From NCBI RefSeq assembly GCF_014646755.1, contig NZ_BMNW01000001.1, forward strand, positions 62,001 through 126,000: 64,000 nucleotides of DNA. Direction: 5' to 3'. The notes beneath the pieces are model-generated. The model saw only the letters and a list, made by a program, of their open reading frames with translations. It ran no database searches and was not told the DNA's origin. Below are positions 56,795 to 64,000 of the stretch, one piece after another (the stretch's first letter is position 1; each line of letters opens with the position of its first letter). The stretch comes from Pseudomonas asuensis. GTDB lineage: Bacteria > Pseudomonadota > Gammaproteobacteria > Pseudomonadales > Pseudomonadaceae. The translations under genes and the position numbers were made by a program.

Positions 56795-57646
56795 TCACTT
56801 GGGCATTGTTTTCGATGTTACGTATTTGCTCAAGACGCCATTGCCCTCAAGCGCATGGATGTCAGACGCTACCCACAGCTTACGCTCGATACCTTGGGCG
56901 ATGAGATGTGCCACAGCCGCTTCAATAGCGGATAGCACGCAAAGCTGAGCCGGCTCATTGGTGGTATAGCCAGACTCTGCCTCAAGCAGTTTCTTGAACT
57001 CGACGAACTTGTAAACATCGGCCGAGCGGCCAATCGAGAAGATGGTCTTGGACGTCATTACGTTCGCCAACACCTGCCCACCGCGCACATCGATGGCGCG
57101 CAGATTAACCGTCACCTGATCTACCCGATACTCTTGGGACGCCCCGATACCCAGATAGCGAGCCCCTTCTCCACCGCTGCGAATATTGGTGTCATACGCA
57201 ACGATGCCACCTTCCAGCAGGATGTTGGCCGCCTGGAGGGAAGGCAGCGGCTGCTGAATATTCTGCGGTGTGTTGGGCTTGCTCTGAGTAGCCCGAATAA
57301 TTTTGCGTTCGGTCAGAATATTCTGCAGGCCCTCACGCTCAAGCACCACAAACCAGCCACTGGCCTGGAGCGCATCGACCAGCATGCTGGCACCACCCTG
57401 GGTAACTGCTGTAGAGAACGAGCTGGCCGGGCTGGGCTTGTACTGGCCGGTCTGATCGCGGAAACCATAGACGGCCGCAACAAGCTTGCCCCGGGGAGCA
57501 GGAAGATTCAGTAAATCGTAATAAGTAGAGGCCCGAGGGGTCAACGTGGGTTGGGCATCTTGTTCGGCGGGCATGGGGTCACGCACAGAACATCCCTGCA
57601 TCAGCATCGCGCATAGGAATGCTGACGACATCATGAGTCGTTTCAT
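56795..57646 (-). CDS. csgG: Curli secretion channel CsgG
   Basis: 283-aa outer-membrane lipoprotein that assembles as a nonamer pore for curlin export. Lipobox at 'MLMQGC'. 'VAAVYGFRDQTGQYKPSP', 'GGASMLVDAL', 'WFVVLEREGLQNILTERKII' and 'LLEGGIVAYDTN' match CsgG closely, and the last includes the constriction-loop neighbourhood. Last gene of csgDEFG; its stop lies next to the shared terminator. Confidence 0.95.
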   Translation of the reverse strand: MKRLMMSSAFLCAMLMQGCSVRDPMPAEQDAQPTLTPRASTYYDLLNLPAPRGKLVAAVYGFRDQTGQYKPSPASSFSTAVTQGGASMLVDALQASGWFVVLEREGLQNILTERKIIRATQSKPNTPQNIQQPLPSLQAANILLEGGIVAYDTNIRSGGEGARYLGIGASQEYRVDQVTVNLRAIDVRGGQVLANVMTSKTIFSIGRSADVYKFVEFKKLLEAESGYTTNEPAQLCVLSAIEAAVAHLIAQGIERKLWVASDIHALEGNGVLSKYVTSKTMPK

Positions 57647-57675
57647 AATGGCTAGTTCCTGGTTTAGCGTGCTGC

Positions 57676-58098
57676 TTAGTAAGCCGATCCGGCCAATCCG
57701 TTGACGGCGATTTCAGAAATCTCACCGGTTACCCGGTCCGTAATATGAATGACCAGTTGTCCCGTTTCGTCGTTGAGAATATTGACGATGAAGTCATCTG
57801 TGGTGACGCTACCGGCCTTGCCGTTGCGGGCATTGGTCAACACTTGGGAGAGCAGGCTTGATTGCAGCTGACTGGTAAATCGCTGGATGGCCGACATGCT
57901 GCTGGATGATTTGGCATTGGGATCATCAAAATCATTTTGGGCCTGCGCATTGCCCAACAGGTAAGAGCCATTCAAGGGGCTGCCGCCAAACGCGGGATTC
58001 TTGGGTGTGTAGACCAGCTCGGTGGCCTGAAGCGATGAGACGGAACCTAGCAATAGCAGCCCTAGCGTCGTTGCTGAAAGTACGTTCTTATTCTTCAT
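57676..58098 (-). CDS. csgF: Curli assembly factor CsgF
   Basis: 140-aa secreted protein with a signal peptide ending 'SLQATEL'. The mature N-terminus 'LVYTPKNPAFGGSPLNGSYL' inserts into the CsgG pore. CsgF couples secretion to nucleation on the cell surface. It overlaps csgE by 4 nt (ATGA) and is 29 bp from csgG. Confidence 0.93.
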   Translation of the reverse strand: MKNKNVLSATTLGLLLLGSVSSLQATELVYTPKNPAFGGSPLNGSYLLGNAQAQNDFDDPNAKSSSSMSAIQRFTSQLQSSLLSQVLTNARNGKAGSVTTDDFIVNILNDETGQLVIHITDRVTGEISEIAVNGLAGSAY

Positions 58099-58487
58099 AG
58101 CTCGTCTCTGTCCATGTCGAAAGTGTCATATAAAAGATTTTCCAGTTTTTCCTTGGCGACTGTGTCCTTGACCATGTCCGCAGCCGCATAGGCAGTGCCT
58201 TTTAGCTCCGAGACATTGGGTTGGACGAACTGCCGGTAAACCACACGCTGGTTATGCTCCACCCAGACCAAACTTCCCCAACGTGCAGAAGGTCTCTCGC
58301 GTACTACCAAGTTGAAGTCCAGTTGGCTGGTATCGACCAACCGATCGCTGAAATAACGATAAAAGTCGTGACCGAAGCGGGAAATAGTGTTGTCGACAAT
58401 AAACCCCTGGATATCTTCCTCATCATCGGCAGCCTGCGCCGATATCAGCATCATCATCCCCAGCAGTCCGACTCCCCAGCGCTTCAT
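58095..58487 (-). CDS. csgE: Curli export specificity factor CsgE
   Basis: 130-aa periplasmic protein with a signal peptide ending 'AQAADDEE'. 'GFIVDNTISRFGHDFYRYF' and 'VVRERPSARWGSLVWVEHN' are CsgE hallmarks. It caps the CsgG channel on the periplasmic side. Four nt separate it from csgD. Confidence 0.92.
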   Translation of the reverse strand: MKRWGVGLLGMMMLISAQAADDEEDIQGFIVDNTISRFGHDFYRYFSDRLVDTSQLDFNLVVRERPSARWGSLVWVEHNQRVVYRQFVQPNVSELKGTAYAAADMVKDTVAKEKLENLLYDTFDMDRDEL

Positions 58488-58491
58488 TGTT

Positions 58492-59142
58492 TTAATGTCC
58501 TTTGCTTTTTTCGTAGAACTTCAGCGCTGCCTCCGCACGATTGGAAGCGCCAATCTTGCGAAGCAAATTATGAATATGACTTTTGATAGTGTGGGTGCTT
58601 AAGCAAAGCTGCCGGGCAATTTCCGCGTTGGAGTACCCTTTGCCCACCAGGCTCAGGATTTCACGCTCGCGCCCGGTCAGGTCAACCGCTTCCTCTTCCA
58701 GCGTTTGCATACGTCGATAACGCTCGATCAGACGCTCCATGACATCGCGTGGCAACCAGTCTCGCCCCATCAGCAAGGCTTGTATGCCACTGAGCAAAAG
58801 CTCTCGGGACGTATGAGTATAAAAGATTCCCTTGATCTCGGGATGCTTCTCGATAAGTTGCTGCGCCTGCTCGTCTGATGTATTGACCAACGCAACCGGT
58901 GCCTGACTGATTAACTGATCCAGTACAGCCGAGCATTGTTCGAACGCGACACTACCGACATCAAGCAGCCAGAGAGATGCCTTGGCCTTATCCAATCCAT
59001 TGAAGTCACCCACGCATAACTCGAATTCTGCCTGCTGATTCAAAAAGTGCTGGAACAATTGACCCAGCAACTGATTCTTGGTGAGCAGTTTCACGGTCAG
59101 CGGCGGGCGGCCTGTTGCCATAATGGCGTTTGCTGAACTCAA
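58492..59142 (-). CDS. csgD: LuxR-family curli/biofilm regulator CsgD
   Basis: 216 aa with an N-terminal receiver-like domain and a C-terminal LuxR helix-turn-helix ('LTGREREILSLVGKGYSNAE', 'IARQLCLSTHTIKSHIHNLL'). 'WLLDVG' replaces the usual phospho-acceptor context, as in CsgD. The start is either TTG 59142 (AGG 8 nt upstream) or ATG 59121, which lacks a Shine-Dalgarno. It heads the csgDEFG operon; the upstream intergenic is only 248 bp and leads to a sirtuin gene rather than csgBAC. Confidence 0.9.
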   Translation of the reverse strand: MSSANAIMATGRPPLTVKLLTKNQLLGQLFQHFLNQQAEFELCVGDFNGLDKAKASLWLLDVGSVAFEQCSAVLDQLISQAPVALVNTSDEQAQQLIEKHPEIKGIFYTHTSRELLLSGIQALLMGRDWLPRDVMERLIERYRRMQTLEEEAVDLTGREREILSLVGKGYSNAEIARQLCLSTHTIKSHIHNLLRKIGASNRAEAALKFYEKSKGH

Positions 59143-59390
59143 CTTTAAGCCTCGATTATTCTTTATGTCGGTAGGCTATCCAACGATCTTTCGATCACAA
59201 ACAAAAAAGCCCTTAAAACCATTTCGCCTCAAACAAATGAGAAATTAAACACAGCGATATAGTGAGATTCTTCTGGCATCACTCCTTGATGACGATTGAA
59301 TATTCAGCAGGCCGGGTTAAAGCAATGGAATTCTCAAGAGTCAACGTGAACGCTTTATGAAACAGAGTCACATTCAAGTAACGAGATACA

Positions 59391-60176
59391 TCAGAAAAAG
59401 ACTTCTCTTTCCAACTTAGGTAATAGATCACCTGCTGCACCAATCAACATCCAGTCATCGGAATATATTCCAGAGACGGGTTGTGGATTGATATGGACAA
59501 TGGCGGCATTGGCATCACGTGCAATATGGGGCATTTGAGCTGCCGGATAGACCACCCCAGAGGTGCCAATGGAAAAAAGAACATCGCATTGGGCCGCAGC
59601 ATCAAATGCCTGCTGCAAAGTCTGTGCGGGAAGTGACTCGCCAAACCAGACCACACCTGGCCGGATCAAACCATCACACCGGGCACAGCGTGGCGGTTCG
59701 ACACGACGACCGTAATCAGGTTCAACGGGTATTTCATTATCGAATGAATAGCCTACGCCACAGGTAAAACAGCGCGGCTGGTGCAGGCTGCCGTGCAAAT
59801 GCAGGATATTCGAGTGACCTGCACGCTCATGTAGATCATCTACGTTCTGGGTAATAACGGTGGCATGTGGAAACCGTTGGGTCAGACGGGCTATGGCGAA
59901 ATGAGCCGGGTTGGGTTGAGCCTGCAGCACCTTCATGCGGCGCCACTCATACCATCCCCAGACAAGCGCCGGATCGGCTTGAAACGCCTCAGGGGTTGCC
60001 AGCTCAGAGGCATCAAATTGCGCCCAGAGTCCTGTCTGCGCATCTCGAAAGGTAGGTATACCGCTTTCGGCTGAAACACCGGCACCGGTAAAGAACACAA
60101 TATGTCGAGCCGTGCGAATACGTTGACTCAACGCTTCGTCTATCACTGTATGTGAAGGTATCGAGGCTTGACTCAT
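59391..60176 (-). CDS. cobB: NAD-dependent protein deacylase (sirtuin, CobB-like)
   Basis: 261 aa. The NAD site is 'FFTGAGVSAESGIPTFRD', with 'TQNVDDLHERAG' and catalytic His in 'LHLHGSLHQPRC'. The zinc Cys are in 'CFTCG' and 'CARC'. Residues equivalent to the Tyr/Arg of desuccinylases appear in 'YEWRRMKV', consistent with the bacterial class III deacylase. ATG 60176 has GGAA about 8 nt upstream; an upstream ATG (60209) is possible. Confidence 0.93.
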   Translation of the reverse strand: MSQASIPSHTVIDEALSQRIRTARHIVFFTGAGVSAESGIPTFRDAQTGLWAQFDASELATPEAFQADPALVWGWYEWRRMKVLQAQPNPAHFAIARLTQRFPHATVITQNVDDLHERAGHSNILHLHGSLHQPRCFTCGVGYSFDNEIPVEPDYGRRVEPPRCARCDGLIRPGVVWFGESLPAQTLQQAFDAAAQCDVLFSIGTSGVVYPAAQMPHIARDANAAIVHINPQPVSGIYSDDWMLIGAAGDLLPKLEREVFF

Positions 60177-60605
60177 AACGTCTGTTCCAATCTTTCCATG
60201 AGTGGGCAATCCTGCTTTTTATAAAAAGGTCTTTGCGGCCTTTTTCACCAATTGTCCTAATGGTGTATAAAACGTTCTTCAATTAGGTATTAATGCTTAT
60301 CCAGTTGTAGCCAATTAATACGAGTTTGCCACTCAGACCGTAACCAGTTTTTGCAGTAACCGCTACTCCTTTATCAGGAAGTGCATTCCAGAGCACTTAA
60401 CCCAAGTGATTGGGTAAAAGGCTGGAATTCATTTTTTCTCTCAATCTTTAATACCGTATCGTTTTCAAACTCGACCGGCGGTGCCGCCACTCATCGCATT
60501 TTGACGCGTTTGGGTTCACTCGCTGCGCTACATGCCGATAATCCAAAAGTTCCCTTCGAGTGAGAGCATTTTTCTCTCGCTGACGTTTCGCCCACCGGAT
60601 TCGCC
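60177..60605. other. Divergent intergenic region upstream of the FtsH-like gene
   Basis: About 430 bp, no gene. AT-rich to 60460. A hairpin AGTGAGAG-CATTTTT-CTCTCGCT (60559-60581, one wobble) lies 24 bp before the FtsH-like start and would sit in its 5' leader, a possible temperature- or protein-responsive element. Confidence 0.45.
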
Positions 60606-62525
60606 ATGAAGAAATCTTTTTTTAGCAAGCATCGCTTTACTGTTATCCCTGCTCTGGCACTGACTGCCTTATTGGCAGGTAGTATTGGATATTGGAGCTT
60701 GAGTTCAGGCAATACCGCCAGTAAGGCGACTCCTGGCTCAGTCCAGGCGATGCTTGACACCGTCCGTGCCACTCCACAGACCTGGACAGATCATCCTCAG
60801 GACCTGTCCATTCTGGTCAACGACATGCGCAGCAATGCCATTGCCGGTGCTGTCATTGGCGAAAGCGCGGTGTATATCACTACTACCACCAATAACCATT
60901 ACACCGTAGCCGACCCTTCTGGCCGCGTGGGTGACTTGGTATTGCGCGACTATTCAAACCGTGGCGAAGCGTTGTTTCCGGTAGCTACCTTTGCTGAATC
61001 AGCAGAGCGCAGCCCGGTGGTGGACAGCCTACTGACTAATCTGCCGACTTATTTGTTGCTTCTGCTGTTGCTGGTGCCACTGGCCTTTCGTGCAACAAAC
61101 CCGTTCAAGGTTCAGCGTAAAGGTACCAATATATCTTTTGACGATGTCGTTGGTGCCCATGAGGCCAAACGTGCGCTGGAAGATATCACCACCTGCCTGC
61201 GCAACCCTGAAGCCTTCGCAGCACTGGGCGCCCGCCCGCCCAAAGGTGTATTGCTGACAGGCCAGCCAGGCACAGGCAAGACACAGTTGGCCAAGGCGCT
61301 AGCCACTGAGTGCAACGCACATTTTATTCAGGTGACGGGCAGTGACTTTTCATCGATGTTCTTTGGTGTGGGCATTCAAAAGGTAAAATCACTGTTCCGC
61401 ACCGCTCGCAAGAAAGCGCCATGCATCATCTTCATTGATGAAATCGACGGCATTGGCAAACGTGCCGAGCAGTCCCGCTCCAGCGATGCCGAAGCCAACC
61501 GCATCATCAACCAGTTCCTGACTGAAATGGATGGCTTTGATGGCTCAAGCGGTGTGCTTGTATTGGGCGCTACCAACTTTGCCAACTCGCTCGACCCGGC
61601 TCTGGTTCGTGAAGGCCGCTTTGACCGTACGATTGCAGTGGGCCTACCGACACTTGAAGACCGTATTGAGCTGTTCCGTCTGTATGCCAAAAAGATTCAG
61701 GTAGAAGGCGATCTGGACCTTGAAGCCCTGTCGCGTAATACCGTTGGCCTGACACCGGCAGCCATCGCGTACATTGCCAACCATGCTGCGCTGCTGGCGG
61801 CTCGCGAAAACTGCACACAGGTCACCATGAGCCACTTTGTGGATGCTATTGAAACCTGCCGTATTGGTGAGCAGCCTACCGCCTTTACACCGCTAAGTGA
61901 TGCTGAGCGCACCCGTATCGCCGTACATGAAGCGGGACATGCTCTGGTGGCAGCAGCGCTAAATACAGGTCGCGTTGAGAAAGTTACTATCCTGCCCCGT
62001 GGTCAGGCCCTTGGTGTGACGCTGGTGACGCCCGTTGAAGATAAGCGCCTGCACCTGGAGTCCGAGCTCAAGGCCCGTATCCAGATGCTACTGGCAGGTC
62101 GCTGCGCCGAGCAAATCTACTTTCATGAAGTATCCTCCGGTGCGTCTCAGGACCTGCAGGAAGCCTCCAAACTGGCCTTGTCGATGGTAGGTTCGCTGGG
62201 CATGGGTCCGAAAGGTTCGCTGATCAGCATCCAGGCGCTACGTGATGCCGGCATCGAATATGATGCGAATACTTCCATCGCGGATGCGGATGAACTCCTC
62301 CATCGTCTGAATGATCAGTGTATGGCTTTGTTGCAACGTCTGCGTCCAGCCTTGGACAGCATTACTCAAGGTCTGCTCGAGCACGAGACAATCCCGGGCG
62401 AGGATGTCATGCAGGCTCTGGCTGCTCATGGTGGTAGCGAGGCGGTCAAGGCACTCAACCGTGCACTCAAAGCCGGTCCCGAGCGCGCTCAAAACGCAGC
62501 GATGAGCGGGTGGACACTGGACTAA
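60606..62525 (+). CDS. Divergent FtsH-like membrane AAA+ zinc protease
   Basis: 639 aa. Two membrane segments (about 12-32 and 146-163) flank a periplasmic region with little resemblance to housekeeping FtsH. The AAA module has Walker A 'GQPGTGKT' (219-226), Walker B 'IIFIDEIDGIG', and 'RIINQFLTEMDGF' with SRH 'LVREGRFDR'. The pore loop reads 'SMFFGVG' where FtsH has FVG. Zinc motif 'HEAGH' at 441-445. Likely an accessory paralogue like the second FtsH on stress islands. A hairpin in its leader and a strong terminator bracket it as a single gene. Confidence 0.88.
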   Translation: MKKSFFSKHRFTVIPALALTALLAGSIGYWSLSSGNTASKATPGSVQAMLDTVRATPQTWTDHPQDLSILVNDMRSNAIAGAVIGESAVYITTTTNNHYTVADPSGRVGDLVLRDYSNRGEALFPVATFAESAERSPVVDSLLTNLPTYLLLLLLLVPLAFRATNPFKVQRKGTNISFDDVVGAHEAKRALEDITTCLRNPEAFAALGARPPKGVLLTGQPGTGKTQLAKALATECNAHFIQVTGSDFSSMFFGVGIQKVKSLFRTARKKAPCIIFIDEIDGIGKRAEQSRSSDAEANRIINQFLTEMDGFDGSSGVLVLGATNFANSLDPALVREGRFDRTIAVGLPTLEDRIELFRLYAKKIQVEGDLDLEALSRNTVGLTPAAIAYIANHAALLAARENCTQVTMSHFVDAIETCRIGEQPTAFTPLSDAERTRIAVHEAGHALVAAALNTGRVEKVTILPRGQALGVTLVTPVEDKRLHLESELKARIQMLLAGRCAEQIYFHEVSSGASQDLQEASKLALSMVGSLGMGPKGSLISIQALRDAGIEYDANTSIADADELLHRLNDQCMALLQRLRPALDSITQGLLEHETIPGEDVMQALAAHGGSEAVKALNRALKAGPERAQNAAMSGWTLD

Positions 62526-62550
62526 CAGCTCCCACGCCTCTCTCCTGCCT

Positions 62551-62583
62551 AAAAGCCTATGGTGAAAACCATAGGCTTTTTTT
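62551..62583 (+). terminator. Rho-independent terminator of the FtsH-like gene
   Basis: 13-bp stem AAAAGCCTATGGT / ACCATAGGCTTTT, GAAA tetraloop, then T-rich tail; very strong. Confidence 0.93.
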
Positions 62584-63147
62584 ATGGGAACCGTTTAGTG
62601 CTCCTCTCTACAAAAAGCAGAATCAGTTACGCCTCTCTTCTATCGTCTGAATTGACAAAGTAACAAGAGAACGTTACATAATATTTCCAGTTGTATGATG
62701 ACAGATAACGAAAACAATCATAACAAATGGATATGTAGCGCTATGAACTTCGCAGCGATTACACCTACCCGAAACAGTGAAACTCCCTCCATATCTGGCA
62801 TGGGAGAAAACCCGCCTATCAGCGTGGTTGACGGCTTGCTGGCCGGTAGAGTTTCAACCTGCGTACTACGTACAACGCATGTATCTAGCGCCACGCTAAA
62901 GTCATCATACATCCGTCTCGCCTATATGGTGCGCTCTGCGCTCCGCTCTTCTGCTTCACATCATTACCTCATCTGCCGGCAGTCTACGCGTCTATCACGC
63001 CTGCTCTCCCGCCGAACGCTGCGGGCTTGTTGGTCGCCTTAGGCTTTTCATTTCGAGCGCAGCGCTTGCTCACGCGCTGGTGCTTCTCATTGCGTTAGCC
63101 CTGCCCCGCTGCACAGCTCAACCATTAAAAACAATTAAAGGTGTGTC
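62584..63147. other. Leader region of the hexuronate transporter gene
   Basis: 560 bp without a supported gene; a 115-codon frame at 62695 has no protein-like character. It contains the promoter at 62652 and hence a potential transcript leader of about 460 nt. Confidence 0.45.
62652..62682 (+). promoter_or_regulatory. Candidate promoter with embedded dyad
   Basis: TTGACA (62652-62657) followed by TACATAAT (62675-62682; spacer 17 to 19 bp). Between and over the -10, GTAAC-N8-GTTAC (62660-62677) is an inverted repeat that could bind a repressor. No experimental support. Confidence 0.5.
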
Positions 63148-64000
63148 ATGAAAATAAAAGGAATCCGTTGGTGGATGGTCGCCCTTGTCACGGGTGGTCT
63201 GATCGTCAACTATCTGGCTCGCAATACCCTCTCGGTGGCAGCGCCCACCATGATGAAAGAGCTTAACTTTGGTGCTGAGGAATACTCCCATATCGTCATC
63301 GCCTGGCAGCTCTGCTATGCCTTCATGCAGCCCATTGCCGGCTACCTGCTGGATGCCATCGGCACCAAGCTGGGCTTTGCGATCTTTGCTATCGCCTGGT
63401 CGGTAGCGTGCGCGGCTGCGGCCATGGCCAACGGCTGGCAAGGGCTTGCGTTTTTCCGGGGCCTGCTGGGACTGACAGAAGCAGCCGGTATTCCGGCAGG
63501 TGTAAAAGCCACGTCCGAGTGGTTTCCCGCCAAGGAACGTTCGGTTGCCATTGGCTGGTTCAATATTGGCTCGTCTGTGGGCGCATTACTGGCGCCACCG
63601 CTGGTGGTCTGGGCTATTTTGCAAAGTGGCTGGGAACTGGCGTTTCTGATCGTGGGTGTACTGGGTATTGTCTGGAGCGCGCTCTGGCTCGTATTCTACA
63701 AGCACCCTCGCCAGCAGCAACTGCTGTCCGACACCGAGCGGGACTACATCCTGTCGGGCCAGGAAGCTCAGCACAAGGATGAAACCCCTGCCAAGGCCAA
63801 TTGGAAGAAGATCCTGACCAGCCGTAACTTCTTCGCCATCGGAGCGGCACGCGTTCTGTCCGAGCCGGCCTGGCAGACGTTTAATGCCTGGATCCCGCTG
63901 TACATGATGACCGAGCGTCACATGAACATTAAGGAAGTGGCCCTGTTTGCCTGGCTACCCTTCCTGGCAGCAGACATCGGCTGCGTATTGGGCGGCTACA
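63148..64000 (+). CDS. ExuT-like hexuronate MFS transporter, 5' part (partial)
   Basis: The frame runs off the right edge. 284 codons show the anion:cation symporter (ACS) subfamily of the MFS: 'KGIRWWMVALVTGGLIVNYL', 'RNTLSVAAPTMM', 'GIPAGVKATSEWFPAKERS' and 'FYKHPRQQQLLSDTERDYI'. It follows E. coli ExuT closely along the visible length, so galacturonate/glucuronate uptake is likely. AGG lies about 7 nt before ATG 63148. Uronate catabolic genes would be expected beyond the window. Confidence 0.85.
   Translation, partial: MKIKGIRWWMVALVTGGLIVNYLARNTLSVAAPTMMKELNFGAEEYSHIVIAWQLCYAFMQPIAGYLLDAIGTKLGFAIFAIAWSVACAAAAMANGWQGLAFFRGLLGLTEAAGIPAGVKATSEWFPAKERSVAIGWFNIGSSVGALLAPPLVVWAILQSGWELAFLIVGVLGIVWSALWLVFYKHPRQQQLLSDTERDYILSGQEAQHKDETPAKANWKKILTSRNFFAIGAARVLSEPAWQTFNAWIPLYMMTERHMNIKEVALFAWLPFLAADIGCVLGGY

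Noticed and set aside
62695-63042. 115-codon frame before the hexuronate transporter
   Set aside because: Ser/Arg-rich, shadow-like composition and no Shine-Dalgarno; more likely untranslated leader.

Overview
This window reads as chromosomal DNA of a gammaproteobacterium with moderately high GC. The gene set (PlsB, RsuA, cytochrome bd-I with a CydP-type leader gene, OprD porin, UPF0158, TcdA, MltF) fits the Oceanospirillales/Pseudomonadales side, and a Halomonadaceae-like host is my best guess. That placement is inference from protein character; I ran no search. No insertion sequence, CRISPR array or prophage block was seen.

Layout. 0-15 kb is mostly core genome: mltF end, tcdA, dapE-rlmA, a cold-shock gene, plsB, ung, glpQ, rsuA, and a cytoplasmic-type protealysin with its emfourin inhibitor. 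A canonical guanidine-I (ykkC) riboswitch at 8936-9026 has no downstream exporter gene. A tRNA-Gly(CCC) at 15141 is followed by an accessory stretch (about 15.3-22.2 kb). It holds a bacterial homologue of the animal CANT1/apyrase nucleotidase and a decayed restriction locus: a frameshifted mcrB, an intact mcrC, and relics of fic, hsdR, hsdM and hsdS. 22-29 kb has small envelope proteins, a periplasmic GH3 beta-glucosidase with a divergent TetR regulator, and a membrane diguanylate cyclase.

29-33 kb is a cytochrome bd-I operon (cydP-cydA-cydB-cydX-ybgE) behind a CsoR-fold regulator without the usual metal/thiol residues. A hybrid sensor kinase, a SRAP/YedK protein, and a divergent OprD porin/CitA-type symporter pair follow. 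40.0-45.5 kb is a six-gene stressosome operon: RsbR, RsbS, RsbT, an RsbT-like ATPase fused to an RsbX-like phosphatase, an RsbT-like ATPase fused to a histidine kinase and receiver, and a receiver-histidine kinase. It replaces the Bacillus RsbU/sigma-B output with two-component outputs. NorR with three GT-N7-AC sites and divergent hmp, then an HPP-CBS membrane protein, form a nitrosative-stress block. pobR/pobA and nadC follow.

54-64 kb holds an unrecognised protein, a secreted GH5 glycanase, the curli regulator and secretion genes csgDEFG without curlin genes, a sirtuin, a divergent FtsH-like protease, and the start of an ExuT-like hexuronate transporter cut by the window end. The most notable items are the stressosome with kinase-fused switch ATPases, the CANT1-like nucleotidase, the orphan guanidine riboswitch and the decayed restriction island.
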